Source: JAVKSL01 sp050744085 (GTDB lineage Bacteria > Actinomycetota > Acidimicrobiia > Acidimicrobiales > JAJPHD01). Taken from it: a stretch of 56,471 nt of DNA. This document shows positions 49,439-56,471 of the stretch, piece by piece (position 1 is the stretch's first letter; each line of letters begins with the position of its first letter). The notes under the pieces are model-generated. The model had not been told where the DNA came from, did not search any database, and saw only the letters and a program-made list of their open reading frames with translations. The stretch lies in the NCBI GenBank assembly GCA_050744085.1, contig JBOGGU010000104.1, forward strand, positions 1 through 56,471, in the 5' to 3' direction. Both the position numbers and the translations under genes were made by a program.

Positions 49439-49709
49439 GAAGAGCTCCTACGGCAGGTCCCGCAGCGGGGTTGAGCTGACCGAGGAGGTCGTCGAGCGCA
49501 TGGCGGACGAAGCCGAGGCGGGTTTGGACGTCTCGAAGCTCCGCCGGCGGGCAGGTCGCCCCACGATGGGAACCGAACCAGCCAAGGCGCTGCCAGTGCG
49601 CTTCGATCCTGAGCTGCGCCAGGCGATCGAGCAGCGAGCCGAAACCGAAGGCGTCACGGCCGGCGAGGTGGTCCGACGAGCGCTCCGAGAGTATCTGCGG
49701 AGCGCCTGA
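49431..49709 (+). CDS. Ribbon-helix-helix antitoxin-like protein
   Basis: A 92-residue protein whose C-terminal half has the RHH/CopG pattern KALPVRFDPELRQAIEQRAETEGVTAGEVVRRALREYL. The N-terminal half (ELTEEVVERMADEAEAGLDVSKL) probably binds the partner encoded immediately upstream. Together the two genes form a candidate type II toxin-antitoxin module in toxin-first order, which is typical of BrnTA-like pairs. Confidence 0.75.
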   Translation: MPEKSSYGRSRSGVELTEEVVERMADEAEAGLDVSKLRRRAGRPTMGTEPAKALPVRFDPELRQAIEQRAETEGVTAGEVVRRALREYLRSA

Positions 49710-49818
49710 CCGGATTGCTGTCGCTATGCCGCCAGGCCGCCATCGGCGATGAAGACGGTTCGAGCCGAGGGCGGGCACGTGGGCTTGGAACTGCGCCCGC
49801 CGGTCAGCAACCACGGTC

Positions 49819-50271
49819 ATGACCGAGGAGCTCTGGTCGACTGACGACCCCGGGGTCATCGAGCTGCCCTCCGGGCGTCGGATCCGGGGCCAGCGCCTGG
49901 TCCCTGATCCGGTTGGCAATCCGCCGACTTTCGCTGTGCAGCTGGCCGGCCGGCGTCCCTCCCAACCCGCGTGGGAGAGCGTGTGGATCCCTTGGAAGGA
50001 CTTCTGTCTTCCCGCGAATCCCGCCTCCGCGACCCGCGTCCTGCGCGACGCCCATGCGCGGGTCGAGACGGAGCGAGTCGAGATCGGCTGCAGCGGTGGC
50101 GTCGGACGTACCGGGACCGCGCTGGCCGCGATCTGCGTCCTGGAGGGAATGCGCGCAGAAGACGCTGTGAAATGGGTCCGTGCCCACTACCATCCCCGTG
50201 CCGTCGAGGTGCCCTGGCAGAGGCGCTACCTCACCTACGTCCAGCGTTCAGGTTGCCCGACCAGAACCTAA
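49819..50271 (+). CDS. Protein-tyrosine phosphatase-like protein
   Basis: A 150-residue protein with a CX5R phosphatase loop, C91-SGGVG-R97-TGTALA, in a dual-specificity-like context and without a separate lid domain. The general-acid loop may involve WIPWKDFCLP near residue 60. It may dephosphorylate proteins or small phosphorylated molecules. It is monocistronic, starting at ATG 49819. The 180 bases after it hold no gene. Confidence 0.8.
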   Translation: MTEELWSTDDPGVIELPSGRRIRGQRLVPDPVGNPPTFAVQLAGRRPSQPAWESVWIPWKDFCLPANPASATRVLRDAHARVETERVEIGCSGGVGRTGTALAAICVLEGMRAEDAVKWVRAHYHPRAVEVPWQRRYLTYVQRSGCPTRT

Positions 50272-50409
50272 CCTCGAGTACGAAGGTCGACGTCCCAGGT
50301 AGTGGCCTTCATCGCTGCCAAGGCACCCCTGTTTGGGATCGAGCGGCTCTGTGACCACTGCAGTTCACCCCACCAGCTACTACGCAGGCATCTCTCGCCC
50401 ACCATCAGC

Positions 50410-50436
50410 CCGCCAGCGCGCTGACCGGGCTGGCGG
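50410..50436 (-). terminator. Hairpin after the ABC/lipoprotein operon
   Basis: CCGCCAG and CTGGCGG pair around a 13-base spacer that can itself pair in part (CAGCGCGCTG). It lies 15 bases downstream of the lipoprotein stop codon. Confidence 0.45.
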
Positions 50437-50451
50437 ATGATGTATCTGGGC

Positions 50452-50874
50452 TCACCCTGGGCTCGGCTCGCAGAGGGCGAGCGCAAGGCTCCGGATGGCG
50501 CCGAGGCTGGTGCCGTTGCGGAGGTGGCCGAGGCTCGGGTAGCCGTCTTGGCTTGCCCGGCTGTTGAGCGCGTAGGCCTTTCCATCCGGGGCGATAAAGA
50601 TGGCGTCGGCGCCCTGGGGGCCGAGGCGACAGGTGATCGTCCCGTTGTTGACAGTGAAGGGCCAAAGGTGGTTGAGGTTGGCCCGGCTGATGGCCTGCTG
50701 GTTCCCGTTCCGAGGGGCCAGCGGAATCGTGGTGGAGTTGAAGTGGCTGTTGGTGAGCCCACAACCGGTAGCCAGGGCCACCAGCGAGGTCCCGACGGCC
50801 AGGATGGCCAAGGCCCGGCGGGCGAACCTGGACAGCCGCCGGTTGAGAGGTGTTGTGGCCGGCCAGAGGTTCAT
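50452..50874 (-). CDS. DUF2511 lipoprotein
   Basis: A 140-residue exported lipoprotein. A basic N-terminus is followed by a hydrophobic helix and the lipobox LATGC. The mature part contains LWPFTVNNGTITCRL and AIFIAPDGKAYALNSRA, the core of DUF2511 (YebY-like). Its function is unknown. The ATG overlaps the stop of the ABC ATPase gene by four bases, so it is a component or accessory of that transporter operon. Confidence 0.8.
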   Translation of the reverse strand: MNLWPATTPLNRRLSRFARRALAILAVGTSLVALATGCGLTNSHFNSTTIPLAPRNGNQQAISRANLNHLWPFTVNNGTITCRLGPQGADAIFIAPDGKAYALNSRASQDGYPSLGHLRNGTSLGAIRSLALALCEPSPG

Positions 50875-51755
50875 GCCTGCCCCAGCGGTTGGCGGATAGC
50901 GCGCATCAGTGCGACGTAGCCGTCCTCCAGGGTCGGCTCGGCTGGGATCGCCCCAGTAGGAGGGTCATCGGTCACCAGTCGGTACACGGTCCCAGCCGCC
51001 GTGGCCTGGGCGTTGACCAAGCCGTGGTCGCCGGCCGGGGTCGGCCCGGAGGTGGCGAGGACGTAGGTGCGGCCCCGGGCCTGCTCCAACAGGCCGTGGG
51101 TGGCGCCGTGGTATTCGAGCTGCCCCCGGGCCAGCACCGCGGTCACAGGACAGGTCTGGGCCACGTCGTCGAGGATGTGGGTCGACAGGATCACGGTTCG
51201 CTCCTCGCCGAGGCTGGCGAGCAGAGCCCGAAAGCGCATGCGCTCCTCGGGGTCCAAGCCCGCGGTCGGCTCGTCGACGATGACGAGGGGAGGGTTGCCG
51301 AGTAGCGCCTGGGCGATCCCGAGACGCCGTTTCATGCCGCCCGAGTAGCCCTTGACTCGCCGGCTGGCCGCTCCCGTCAGAGACACCCGGTCGAGGAGCG
51401 TGTCGACTTGTCGGTGGCGTGCGGACTTGTCCTCCAGTCCCTTGAGCAGGGCCAGGTAGTCGAGGAGCTCCCGGCCGGACAGGTCCGGGTAGAGCTCCAA
51501 CTCCTGGGGCAGGTAGCCGAGGATGGCCTTGACCCCGGCGCGCCCTACGGAGGTGGCGAGGTCGTGGCGTCCGATCGTCAGCGCTCCCGAGGTGGGCGGG
51601 ATGATGCCGGTCAGCATGCGCATGAGGGTGGTCTTGCCAGCCCCGTTGGCCCCGAGCAGCCCGGTCATCCCTGGGCCGAGCGAGAGGTCGACACCGTCGA
51701 TCGCGCGGACGCCGCCTTTGTAGGTCTTGGTCAGCTTGGTGATGGTGATCTGCAT
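50871..51755 (-). CDS. ABC transporter ATP-binding protein
   Basis: A 294-residue ABC ATPase of the multidrug/Na+/antibiotic exporter type. Walker A is GANGAGKTTL, the signature is YSGGMKRR, Walker B is LVIVDEPTAGLD and the switch His is in LSTHILDD. The C-terminal 80 residues form the usual regulatory extension. The ATG at 51755 has a Shine-Dalgarno (GGAGAAAGCA). Two membrane genes precede it in the operon. Confidence 0.93.
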   Translation of the reverse strand: MQITITKLTKTYKGGVRAIDGVDLSLGPGMTGLLGANGAGKTTLMRMLTGIIPPTSGALTIGRHDLATSVGRAGVKAILGYLPQELELYPDLSGRELLDYLALLKGLEDKSARHRQVDTLLDRVSLTGAASRRVKGYSGGMKRRLGIAQALLGNPPLVIVDEPTAGLDPEERMRFRALLASLGEERTVILSTHILDDVAQTCPVTAVLARGQLEYHGATHGLLEQARGRTYVLATSGPTPAGDHGLVNAQATAAGTVYRLVTDDPPTGAIPAEPTLEDGYVALMRAIRQPLGQA

Positions 51756-51771
51756 TGCTTTCTCCAATCAT

Positions 51772-52563
51772 TCAGGAACGAGCGGCACCGACGGCACTGG
51801 CAACGAGGAAGATGAGGACTGTTGCGACCAGCAACAGCCCGACGTTGAGCGCGGCAGTGGAAGCACTCGCAGCCGGGCTGAGCGCTCCGATGCCCCCGTG
51901 GCCAGCCCAGAGGGCAGGCGCGTGGAGCCAACCGTGGGCGGCGTAGTCACCGAGAGGAGAGAGCACTGTCCCCGTGATCGACGGGAGCGGGAGGATCCGG
52001 CTGTCGAACAGGGTGGCCCAGAACCAGCCCACCAGGAGCAGCACCCGCACGACCGGTACCGGGACGAGCAGCCCCAGGGTGGCAGCCAAGGTGGCCATCA
52101 ACAGCGCAGCAGGCAGGACTACGACGAGGAACCCGCCGGCTGCCCACGCCAGGGCGAATGGATCGCGGTGTTGGAGGGCCACGTACCCACCCACGCACAG
52201 AGCCCCCACGGCTACCGGGCCCAGGGCGGCAGTGAGTCCCCCGACGAGGGTCCCCACCATCCGCAGCCTGGGTCCGGCTGGGGTGGCATCGAGGAGGTCG
52301 ACCAGGCCCCGACGCCTGGTACGGGCGAACCGGTCGGCCAACGCCACCACCAGCCCCAAGGTGGTGAGCTCGTTTACGAACACGAGCCACTCACCCACCT
52401 CACCAGCCGGAGCGTGCAGGCCTGCCACAGCAGGCGAGGTGGCGCCGACGATCAGCGAGACCAGGGCGAGCGGCACGACCGTCAACCAGAGCACCTTGCG
52501 CCGGGCGGCCATCAACAGCTCGTAGCGCAGGCTGCCCCAAAGCGCCGGTCCGATCCGGGGCAT
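51772..52563 (-). CDS. ABC exporter membrane protein 2
   Basis: A 263-residue protein with six predicted helices and no soluble domain, an ABC-2-type permease. It begins RIGPALWGSLRYELLMAARR, typical of this class, where an amphipathic cytoplasmic helix precedes the first membrane span. The start ATG at 52563 shares a base with the stop of the preceding permease gene (TGATG), so the two halves are coupled. The product exported is unknown. Confidence 0.8.
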   Translation of the reverse strand: MPRIGPALWGSLRYELLMAARRKVLWLTVVPLALVSLIVGATSPAVAGLHAPAGEVGEWLVFVNELTTLGLVVALADRFARTRRRGLVDLLDATPAGPRLRMVGTLVGGLTAALGPVAVGALCVGGYVALQHRDPFALAWAAGGFLVVVLPAALLMATLAATLGLLVPVPVVRVLLLVGWFWATLFDSRILPLPSITGTVLSPLGDYAAHGWLHAPALWAGHGGIGALSPAASASTAALNVGLLLVATVLIFLVASAVGAARS

Positions 52564-53321
52564 CACTCCCCACCTCCCGACAGCATCGCCTCGGTGTCGG
52601 ACAGACGCCTCCAGGCAAGCCCCAGCAGCGCCAGGCCGGCCACGACCACCAGGGGACGGTTGACCTGCCAGCCTCCGAGGTAGTGGTCGAGGATCAGGAT
52701 CTGGGCAAGCCACACCCCCACCACCATGGTCGAGCCTCCAGCAGTCGAGCGGAGGACAACGCCGGCCCAGGTGCCGGCGCCGATCAGCAGCACCGCAGGG
52801 CCCCCGGGCATGAGCAAGGCGAGCGGGCCGTGGGGAGTGCGCTGCCACTGGTGATCGACACCGAGCACCGCTACGCACACCACGGCGCCGAGGAGGACGA
52901 CTACCCCCACGACGCAGAGGCGCCGCCGGAGCGTGGTGGCATAGGACGTAGGCGCCGAGAGCTGGAGCTCCATCAGGCACTCGCGCCCTACCACCGCAGC
53001 TGTGGCCAGCCCGGCGGTGACGGGGAACAGGTCCGAGACCAGGCGCATCATCGTGAGGCTGGCCGCTTGGGTCGAGGCGACGTTAGAGGCGACGTGAGTG
53101 GCGCGCAGGGCCACGGAGGCCACGACGATCCCGGTGGCAGCGAGAATGGGAAGTGCCAGCGCCGCTGGTCCGCAGCGCCGTACCTCGTGCAACCACAAGG
53201 AGGCACCAGCAACCGAGCGCCCGCGCCGCCGCCCGGGCCTTCCCTCGTGGCGCCCGGGCGACTGATCGCCCACCCATGAGTGGTCGATCACAATGCCGTC
53301 CAATCCTCCAGCAGGGGTCAT
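52563..53321 (-). CDS. ABC exporter membrane protein 1
   Basis: A 252-residue protein with about six helices, distantly similar to its neighbour and also ABC-2-like. The Arg-rich start (RRRGRSVAGASLWLHEVRRCG) precedes the first span. It is the first gene of the leftward operon and lies back to back with the histidine kinase gene, 118 bases apart. No TANNNT box lies at leaderless distance (CACACT is closest). Confidence 0.72.
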   Translation of the reverse strand: MTPAGGLDGIVIDHSWVGDQSPGRHEGRPGRRRGRSVAGASLWLHEVRRCGPAALALPILAATGIVVASVALRATHVASNVASTQAASLTMMRLVSDLFPVTAGLATAAVVGRECLMELQLSAPTSYATTLRRRLCVVGVVVLLGAVVCVAVLGVDHQWQRTPHGPLALLMPGGPAVLLIGAGTWAGVVLRSTAGGSTMVVGVWLAQILILDHYLGGWQVNRPLVVVAGLALLGLAWRRLSDTEAMLSGGGE

Positions 53322-53426
53322 GGGTACAGTGTGACGAGGGCCGGCTCCCACCACATCGGCCGGATGGTCAGTCTTGGCTGCATGAATATCGGCCATTCGG
53401 CCGATCTGGCCCAGCGCAAGGGTGCG

Positions 53427-53432
53427 TAGCCT
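53427..53432 (+). promoter_or_regulatory. Leaderless-type -10 box of the two-component operon
   Basis: TAGCCT, seven bases before the GTG at 53440. Confidence 0.6.
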
Positions 53433-53439
53433 GTCTGGC

Positions 53440-54651
53440 GTGTCGATGCTGGACCGGCTCGCCGGTCTCTCTGGGCAGGCGTGGACCGTCGCTGTCGGGC
53501 TGGTGCTGGCTGGGGTCCTGGCTGCGGATGTCCACCGGGTCGCCGTGGCAGGTGGCGACTGGGGTTTCACCCTGGCTGCCGGGGTGGTGGTCTCGGGGGC
53601 GGCACTGCTGTGGGGCATGGGACCCCTGCGAGCTGCCATCGGCGGCATCGCCGCCGATGGCCTGACCATCCTCCTGAGCGGTGTGACCCCCCTGGATGCC
53701 GGGCATCCCGCCGCTGTGGTGATCGCCCTGTTAGTCCTCGGCGCCACCGCCATGCGTGGGCTGTCCGGGTGGCCGGCTGTCGTGGTAGGCCTCGCTGGCT
53801 CGGCGGTGATCGTCGCCGCCCCGTTGGTCGAGGTGCATGGGACTGCCAGATCGGGAGAGGCCCTCGCCAGCCTCTTCGCCTGGTGGGTCGCGCTGGCCGT
53901 GGGCCTCTGGCTGCGCTGGCGCGACGACCGGCGCCTGAGCGCCCTGGAGGCTGTCCGCCAAGAGGAGCGCCTCCAGCTCGCCCGGGAGCTGCACGACGTC
54001 GTGGCCCACCATGTCACCGGGATCGTGGTCCAGTCGCAAGCCGCCAGGCTCGTCGCCGACCGTCGCCCCGAGATCGTCGCCTCGACGCTGGCTGCCGTTG
54101 AGGTCGCGGGTGGCGAGGCGCTCAGCGCCATGCGCCGGCTGGTGGGACTGCTGCGCGACCCTGGCGACGCTGCATCGACCAGCCCTGGAGCAGGCGAGCT
54201 GCGTGCGCTTATCGAGGGCTTCGCCCCTCATGGGCCGGTGGTCGAGCTGGAGCTGGCTGACGGCGTGCCCTCGCCGGCCTGGCCACCGGAGGTGGCAACC
54301 ACCGTCTACCGGGTGGTGCAGGAGAGCCTGACCAACGTGTCCCGCCACGCTCACGGCGCCCACCAGGTGGGGGTCCGGGTGGCAGTCCGGGACCACACGG
54401 TGGTGGTGGAGGTGACCGACGACGGAGCAACCGCTGGTCCTCGTCACGCTGTCGTGGGCACCGGCTCTGTGATGGGCGCGGGCGCTGTCTATGGATTGGG
54501 CACCGGCTCTGTCATGGGCGCTGGCTATGGGTTGGTCGGAATGCGGGAGCGGGTCGAAGCCCTCGGAGGGCGCCTCGACGCCGGGCGGGGCTCGACCGGT
54601 GGCTGGCAGGTGCAGGCCACCCTCCCGCTGCCAGGGTGGGATCGGGCATGA
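53440..54651 (+). CDS. NarL-type sensor histidine kinase with duplicated insert in the ATP lid
   Basis: A 403-residue kinase. Residues 5-160 hold about five membrane helices with little extracytoplasmic sequence. The HisKA_3 domain has the phospho-acceptor H185 in LARELHDVVAHHVTG, and the HATPase domain has VVQESLTNVSRHA (N box) and VTDDGA (G1). Between G1 and the GLVGMRERV G2 region there is an insertion of about 30 residues made by a 42-bp duplication (GTGSVMGAG occurs twice). The operon partner is the response regulator. The divergent ABC exporter is a natural target. Confidence 0.88.
   Translation: MSMLDRLAGLSGQAWTVAVGLVLAGVLAADVHRVAVAGGDWGFTLAAGVVVSGAALLWGMGPLRAAIGGIAADGLTILLSGVTPLDAGHPAAVVIALLVLGATAMRGLSGWPAVVVGLAGSAVIVAAPLVEVHGTARSGEALASLFAWWVALAVGLWLRWRDDRRLSALEAVRQEERLQLARELHDVVAHHVTGIVVQSQAARLVADRRPEIVASTLAAVEVAGGEALSAMRRLVGLLRDPGDAASTSPGAGELRALIEGFAPHGPVVELELADGVPSPAWPPEVATTVYRVVQESLTNVSRHAHGAHQVGVRVAVRDHTVVVEVTDDGATAGPRHAVVGTGSVMGAGAVYGLGTGSVMGAGYGLVGMRERVEALGGRLDAGRGSTGGWQVQATLPLPGWDRA
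54456..54535. repeat. 42-bp tandem duplication in the histidine kinase gene
   Basis: A 42-base unit beginning GGGCACCGGCTCTGT is repeated directly with a six-base shortening in the second copy, in frame within the ATP-lid region. Confidence 0.9.
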
Positions 54652-55307
54652 GCATCGGCGTGTTGCTGGCCGACGATCAGGCACTGGTGAGGAGCGGGCT
54701 GCGGCTCATCTTGGACGACCAACCGGACATCACTGTTGTCGGTGAGGCAAGTGACGGAGTCCAGGCCATCGAGCTGGCCCGAAGGCTGCGACCCGACGTG
54801 AGCCTGGTCGACATTCGCATGCCTCGGCGCGACGGGCTCGAGGTCACCCGGGCCCTGGCCGGCCCGGGTGTGCCCGACCCGCTGAGGGTGGTGATCGTGA
54901 CCACCTTCGACCTCGACGAGTACGTCTACGGCGCACTGCGAGCCGGGGCCATCGGGTTCCTGCTGAAGGACGCGGGGCCGTCACTCCTCGTGGAAGCGGT
55001 GCGCGCCGCTGCCGTCGGGGACGCGCTGGTCTCCCCATCCGTCACGGTGAGGCTTCTACGAAAGCTGGCCAGCCCTGTGGGCCCCACGCGAGCGCCGCTA
55101 CCGGCGCTGTCCGGGCGCGAGCTGGACGTGGTGCGGGCTGTCGCCAGGGGACGCACCAACCAAGAGATTGGCGCCGAGCTGTTCGTCTCCCTCAGCACAG
55201 TCAAGACGCATTTGGGCAGCGTGCAGGCAAAGCTCGGGGTGCGAAACCGGGTCGAGATCGCCGCCTGGGCCTGGGAGCGCGGCCTGATGAAGGCCTCACC
55301 GACCTGA
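54648..55307 (+). CDS. NarL/FixJ-family response regulator
   Basis: A 219-residue regulator. The receiver domain has the acidic pair D9-D10, the phospho-acceptor D55 (LVDIRMP), the Thr in VTTFD and the Lys in GFLLKDA. The C-terminal LuxR-type helix-turn-helix reads LSGRELDVVRAVARGRTNQEIGAELFVSLSTVKTHLGSVQAKLG. The ATG overlaps the kinase stop (ATGA). A hairpin repeat begins three bases after the stop. Confidence 0.94.
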   Translation: MSIGVLLADDQALVRSGLRLILDDQPDITVVGEASDGVQAIELARRLRPDVSLVDIRMPRRDGLEVTRALAGPGVPDPLRVVIVTTFDLDEYVYGALRAGAIGFLLKDAGPSLLVEAVRAAAVGDALVSPSVTVRLLRKLASPVGPTRAPLPALSGRELDVVRAVARGRTNQEIGAELFVSLSTVKTHLGSVQAKLGVRNRVEIAAWAWERGLMKASPT

Positions 55308-55309
55308 AT

Positions 55310-55409
55310 GCTGCTGAGCGGAAAAGCCATGTGTGTCGCTTATCGAGTCTTGGCGCTCTGAAGAGGATTGATGCCTTGGGCGACACACGTGGCTCTTCCG
55401 CGGCGCAGC
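55310..55409. repeat. Long hairpin repeat, copy 2
   Basis: Arms of 30 nt (55310-55339 and 55380-55409) flank a 40-nt loop. The reverse complement aligns with copy 1 at 8111-8212 through stem and loop. Stem positions differ in a compensatory way (UA versus AU, GC versus AU), so pairing has been kept. Homology ends at CTA (55411-55413), where the IS110 5' noncoding region begins. Confidence 0.85.
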
Positions 55410-55410
55410 T

Positions 55411-55647
55411 CTAATGGGGACCGATCAACCTCGTGAGCCAAATGAGGGAGGCTGGTCACCGAGCCGCCAGCTGGTGAGCACTTTGCAGCGCAGGGCGTTC
55501 AGCCCTAGGACTAGATCGTGCCCCAGTTGGTCGGTGAGGTCTCCTTGATGGCTGGTGGGATGTCGTGCCTCGAGCACTGATCCATTAGTTCGCCGCTGGG
55601 GCCCTCCAGGCTCGTGTTGAAGGTGCCGCCAGAGCGAGAGGGAGCAG
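55411..55647 (+). ncRNA. IS110 5' noncoding region, candidate bridge RNA
   Basis: A 237-base stretch without a supported reading frame directly upstream of an IS110-type transposase. In the IS110 group this position encodes the bridge RNA (also called seekRNA), whose loops specify target and donor DNA. Several short hairpins are visible, for example AGGGC-GTTCA-GCCCT at 55492-55506 and GTGC-CTCGA-GCAC at 55565-55577. The exact RNA ends, the loops and the element boundary cannot be read from one copy. The RNA assignment is inference from family knowledge. Confidence 0.5.
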
Positions 55648-56471
55648 ATGATCTTCGTAGGGGTTGACTGGGCTGAGGCCCACCACGACGTGCACGTGCA
55701 GGACGAGGATGGCAAGCGCCTGGCAGGTGGCCGTCTCCCCGAGGGGGTGGCGGGGATCGCCCGGTTCCACGACCTGGTCGGAGCGCATGCCTCCGAGCCC
55801 GCCGATGTGGTCATCGGGATCGAGACCGACCGGGGCCTGTTCGTGGCCGCCCTGGTGGCAGCCGGCTATGAGGTCTTCGCGGTGAACCCGATGTCCACCT
55901 CCAGATACCGCGACCGCCACTCCACCTCGGGAGCCAAGTCCGACCCCGGAGACGCCAAGGTGTTGGCCGACATGGTGCGCACCGACCGTCACAACCACCG
56001 AAGCGTGGCGGGGGACTCCGAAAGCGTCGAAGCCATCAAGGTCCTGGCCCGGGCGCACCAGTCCATGATCTGGTCGAGGGGCCGCCAGGCCAATGCGTTG
56101 CGCTCCACCCTGCGCGAGTTCTACCCCGCTGCGCTGGTCGCATTCGACGAGCTGGCCAGCGGAGATGCCATCGAGGTGCTCCGGGTGGCACCCACTCCAT
56201 CCCTCGGTGCGGGGCTGTCTGTCTCCAAGATCGCCTCGGCCCTACGCCGTGGCGGCCGCCAGCGTCGCATCGAGGCCCGAGCAGCCGAGATCCAAGCCGC
56301 ACTGCGCTCCCCCCAGCTGGCCGCTTCGGCCCCAGTGGCCACCGCCATGGGTGCATCGGTGTCCGCCAGCGTGGCGGTGATCAGCGCGATGAATGCCCAG
56401 GTTGCCGCCCTGGCGGTGGGACTCGAAGCGGGTTTTGATGAGCACCCGGACGCAGAGGTGGTCCGTTCCCA
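55648..56471 (+). mobile_element. IS110-family transposase (partial at window edge)
   Basis: The first 274 residues of an IS110-type transposase are present and the rest lies beyond the window. The N-terminal RuvC-like DEDD domain begins MIFVGVDWAEAHHDVHV (D7), continues with VVIGIETDRGLFVAAL (E59) and has SGAKSDPGDAKVLADMVR (D99, D102). The following RQANALRSTLREFYPAAL helix is typical of the family. The C-terminal Tnp20 domain with the catalytic serine is not included. The ATG at 55648 has a Shine-Dalgarno (GGGAG). The noncoding stretch upstream rather than downstream points to the IS110 group rather than IS1111. Confidence 0.93.

Overview
The window is very GC-rich DNA from the chromosome of an actinobacterium. 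The lineage evidence is a mycothiol synthase (mshD), an actinobacterial-type cytochrome bc1-aa3 gene set (a diheme c subunit QcrC, a three-helix QcrA and a CtaF-like subunit IV), DUF3817 and PAC2 proteins, a DUF222/HNH nuclease, and many leaderless-type promoters (TANNNT 6-7 bases before ATG/GTG). A deep-branching class such as Acidimicrobiia fits, but that is inference.

Layout. 1-8.0 kb: hemE (cut by the window edge) diverges from helD-pdxH, followed by ctaE-qcrC-qcrA-qcrB. 8.0-11.0 kb: hairpin repeats, a membrane protein with an apparent CTG start, two small membrane proteins, a Nudix hydrolase and a four-cysteine mini-protein. 11.0-19.7 kb: one long leftward biosynthetic operon, hisD-hisC-hisB-hisH-hisA-hisF-groES-hisI-trpE-ygfZ, mostly with 4-19 base overlaps. 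19.7-29 kb: a Ni/Co transporter, endonuclease III, mshD, a methyltransferase remnant, a VIT-family transporter, the three-gene transhydrogenase pntAa-pntAb-pntB and a thiolase. 29-37.5 kb: a divergent DprA-like gene and a ComF-like gene convergent with a Ser/Thr kinase, an orphan DNA methyltransferase, PAC2, a class III aminotransferase, and marR-MFS. 37.6-40.8 kb: ctaC-ctaD-ctaF, which completes the terminal oxidase whose subunit III and bc1 partner lie at 4-8 kb. 40.9-45.3 kb: an SCP2-like protein, nirD and a broken nirB, a second four-cysteine mini-protein, an AbrB/PIN-like pair and an acyl-CoA dehydrogenase. 45.3-50.3 kb: an ECF sigma factor with a membrane-anchored beta-propeller partner, an HNH nuclease, a toxin-antitoxin-like pair and a tyrosine phosphatase. 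50.4-55.3 kb: an ABC exporter operon with a DUF2511 lipoprotein, divergent from a NarL-type two-component system. 55.3-56.5 kb: a hairpin repeat and the 5' part of an IS110-family element.

The unexpected signals are mostly structural. Two hairpins of about 100 nt, at 8.1 and 55.3 kb, are homologous, carry compensatory changes in the stem, and one abuts the IS110 element. Two related 35-nt palindromes are read in frame inside proteins (the N-terminus of HisC and the C-terminus of a membrane protein). A perfect 51-bp palindrome fills the gap between two convergent genes. Short in-frame tandem repeats have expanded inside otherwise conserved genes (hisB, hisC, dprA, comF, pknB, ctaF, an acyl-CoA dehydrogenase and a histidine kinase). 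At least 14 transcription units look leaderless. The sigma-factor partner carries seven C-x5-C pairs, one per predicted propeller blade. No rRNA, tRNA or CRISPR array was seen.
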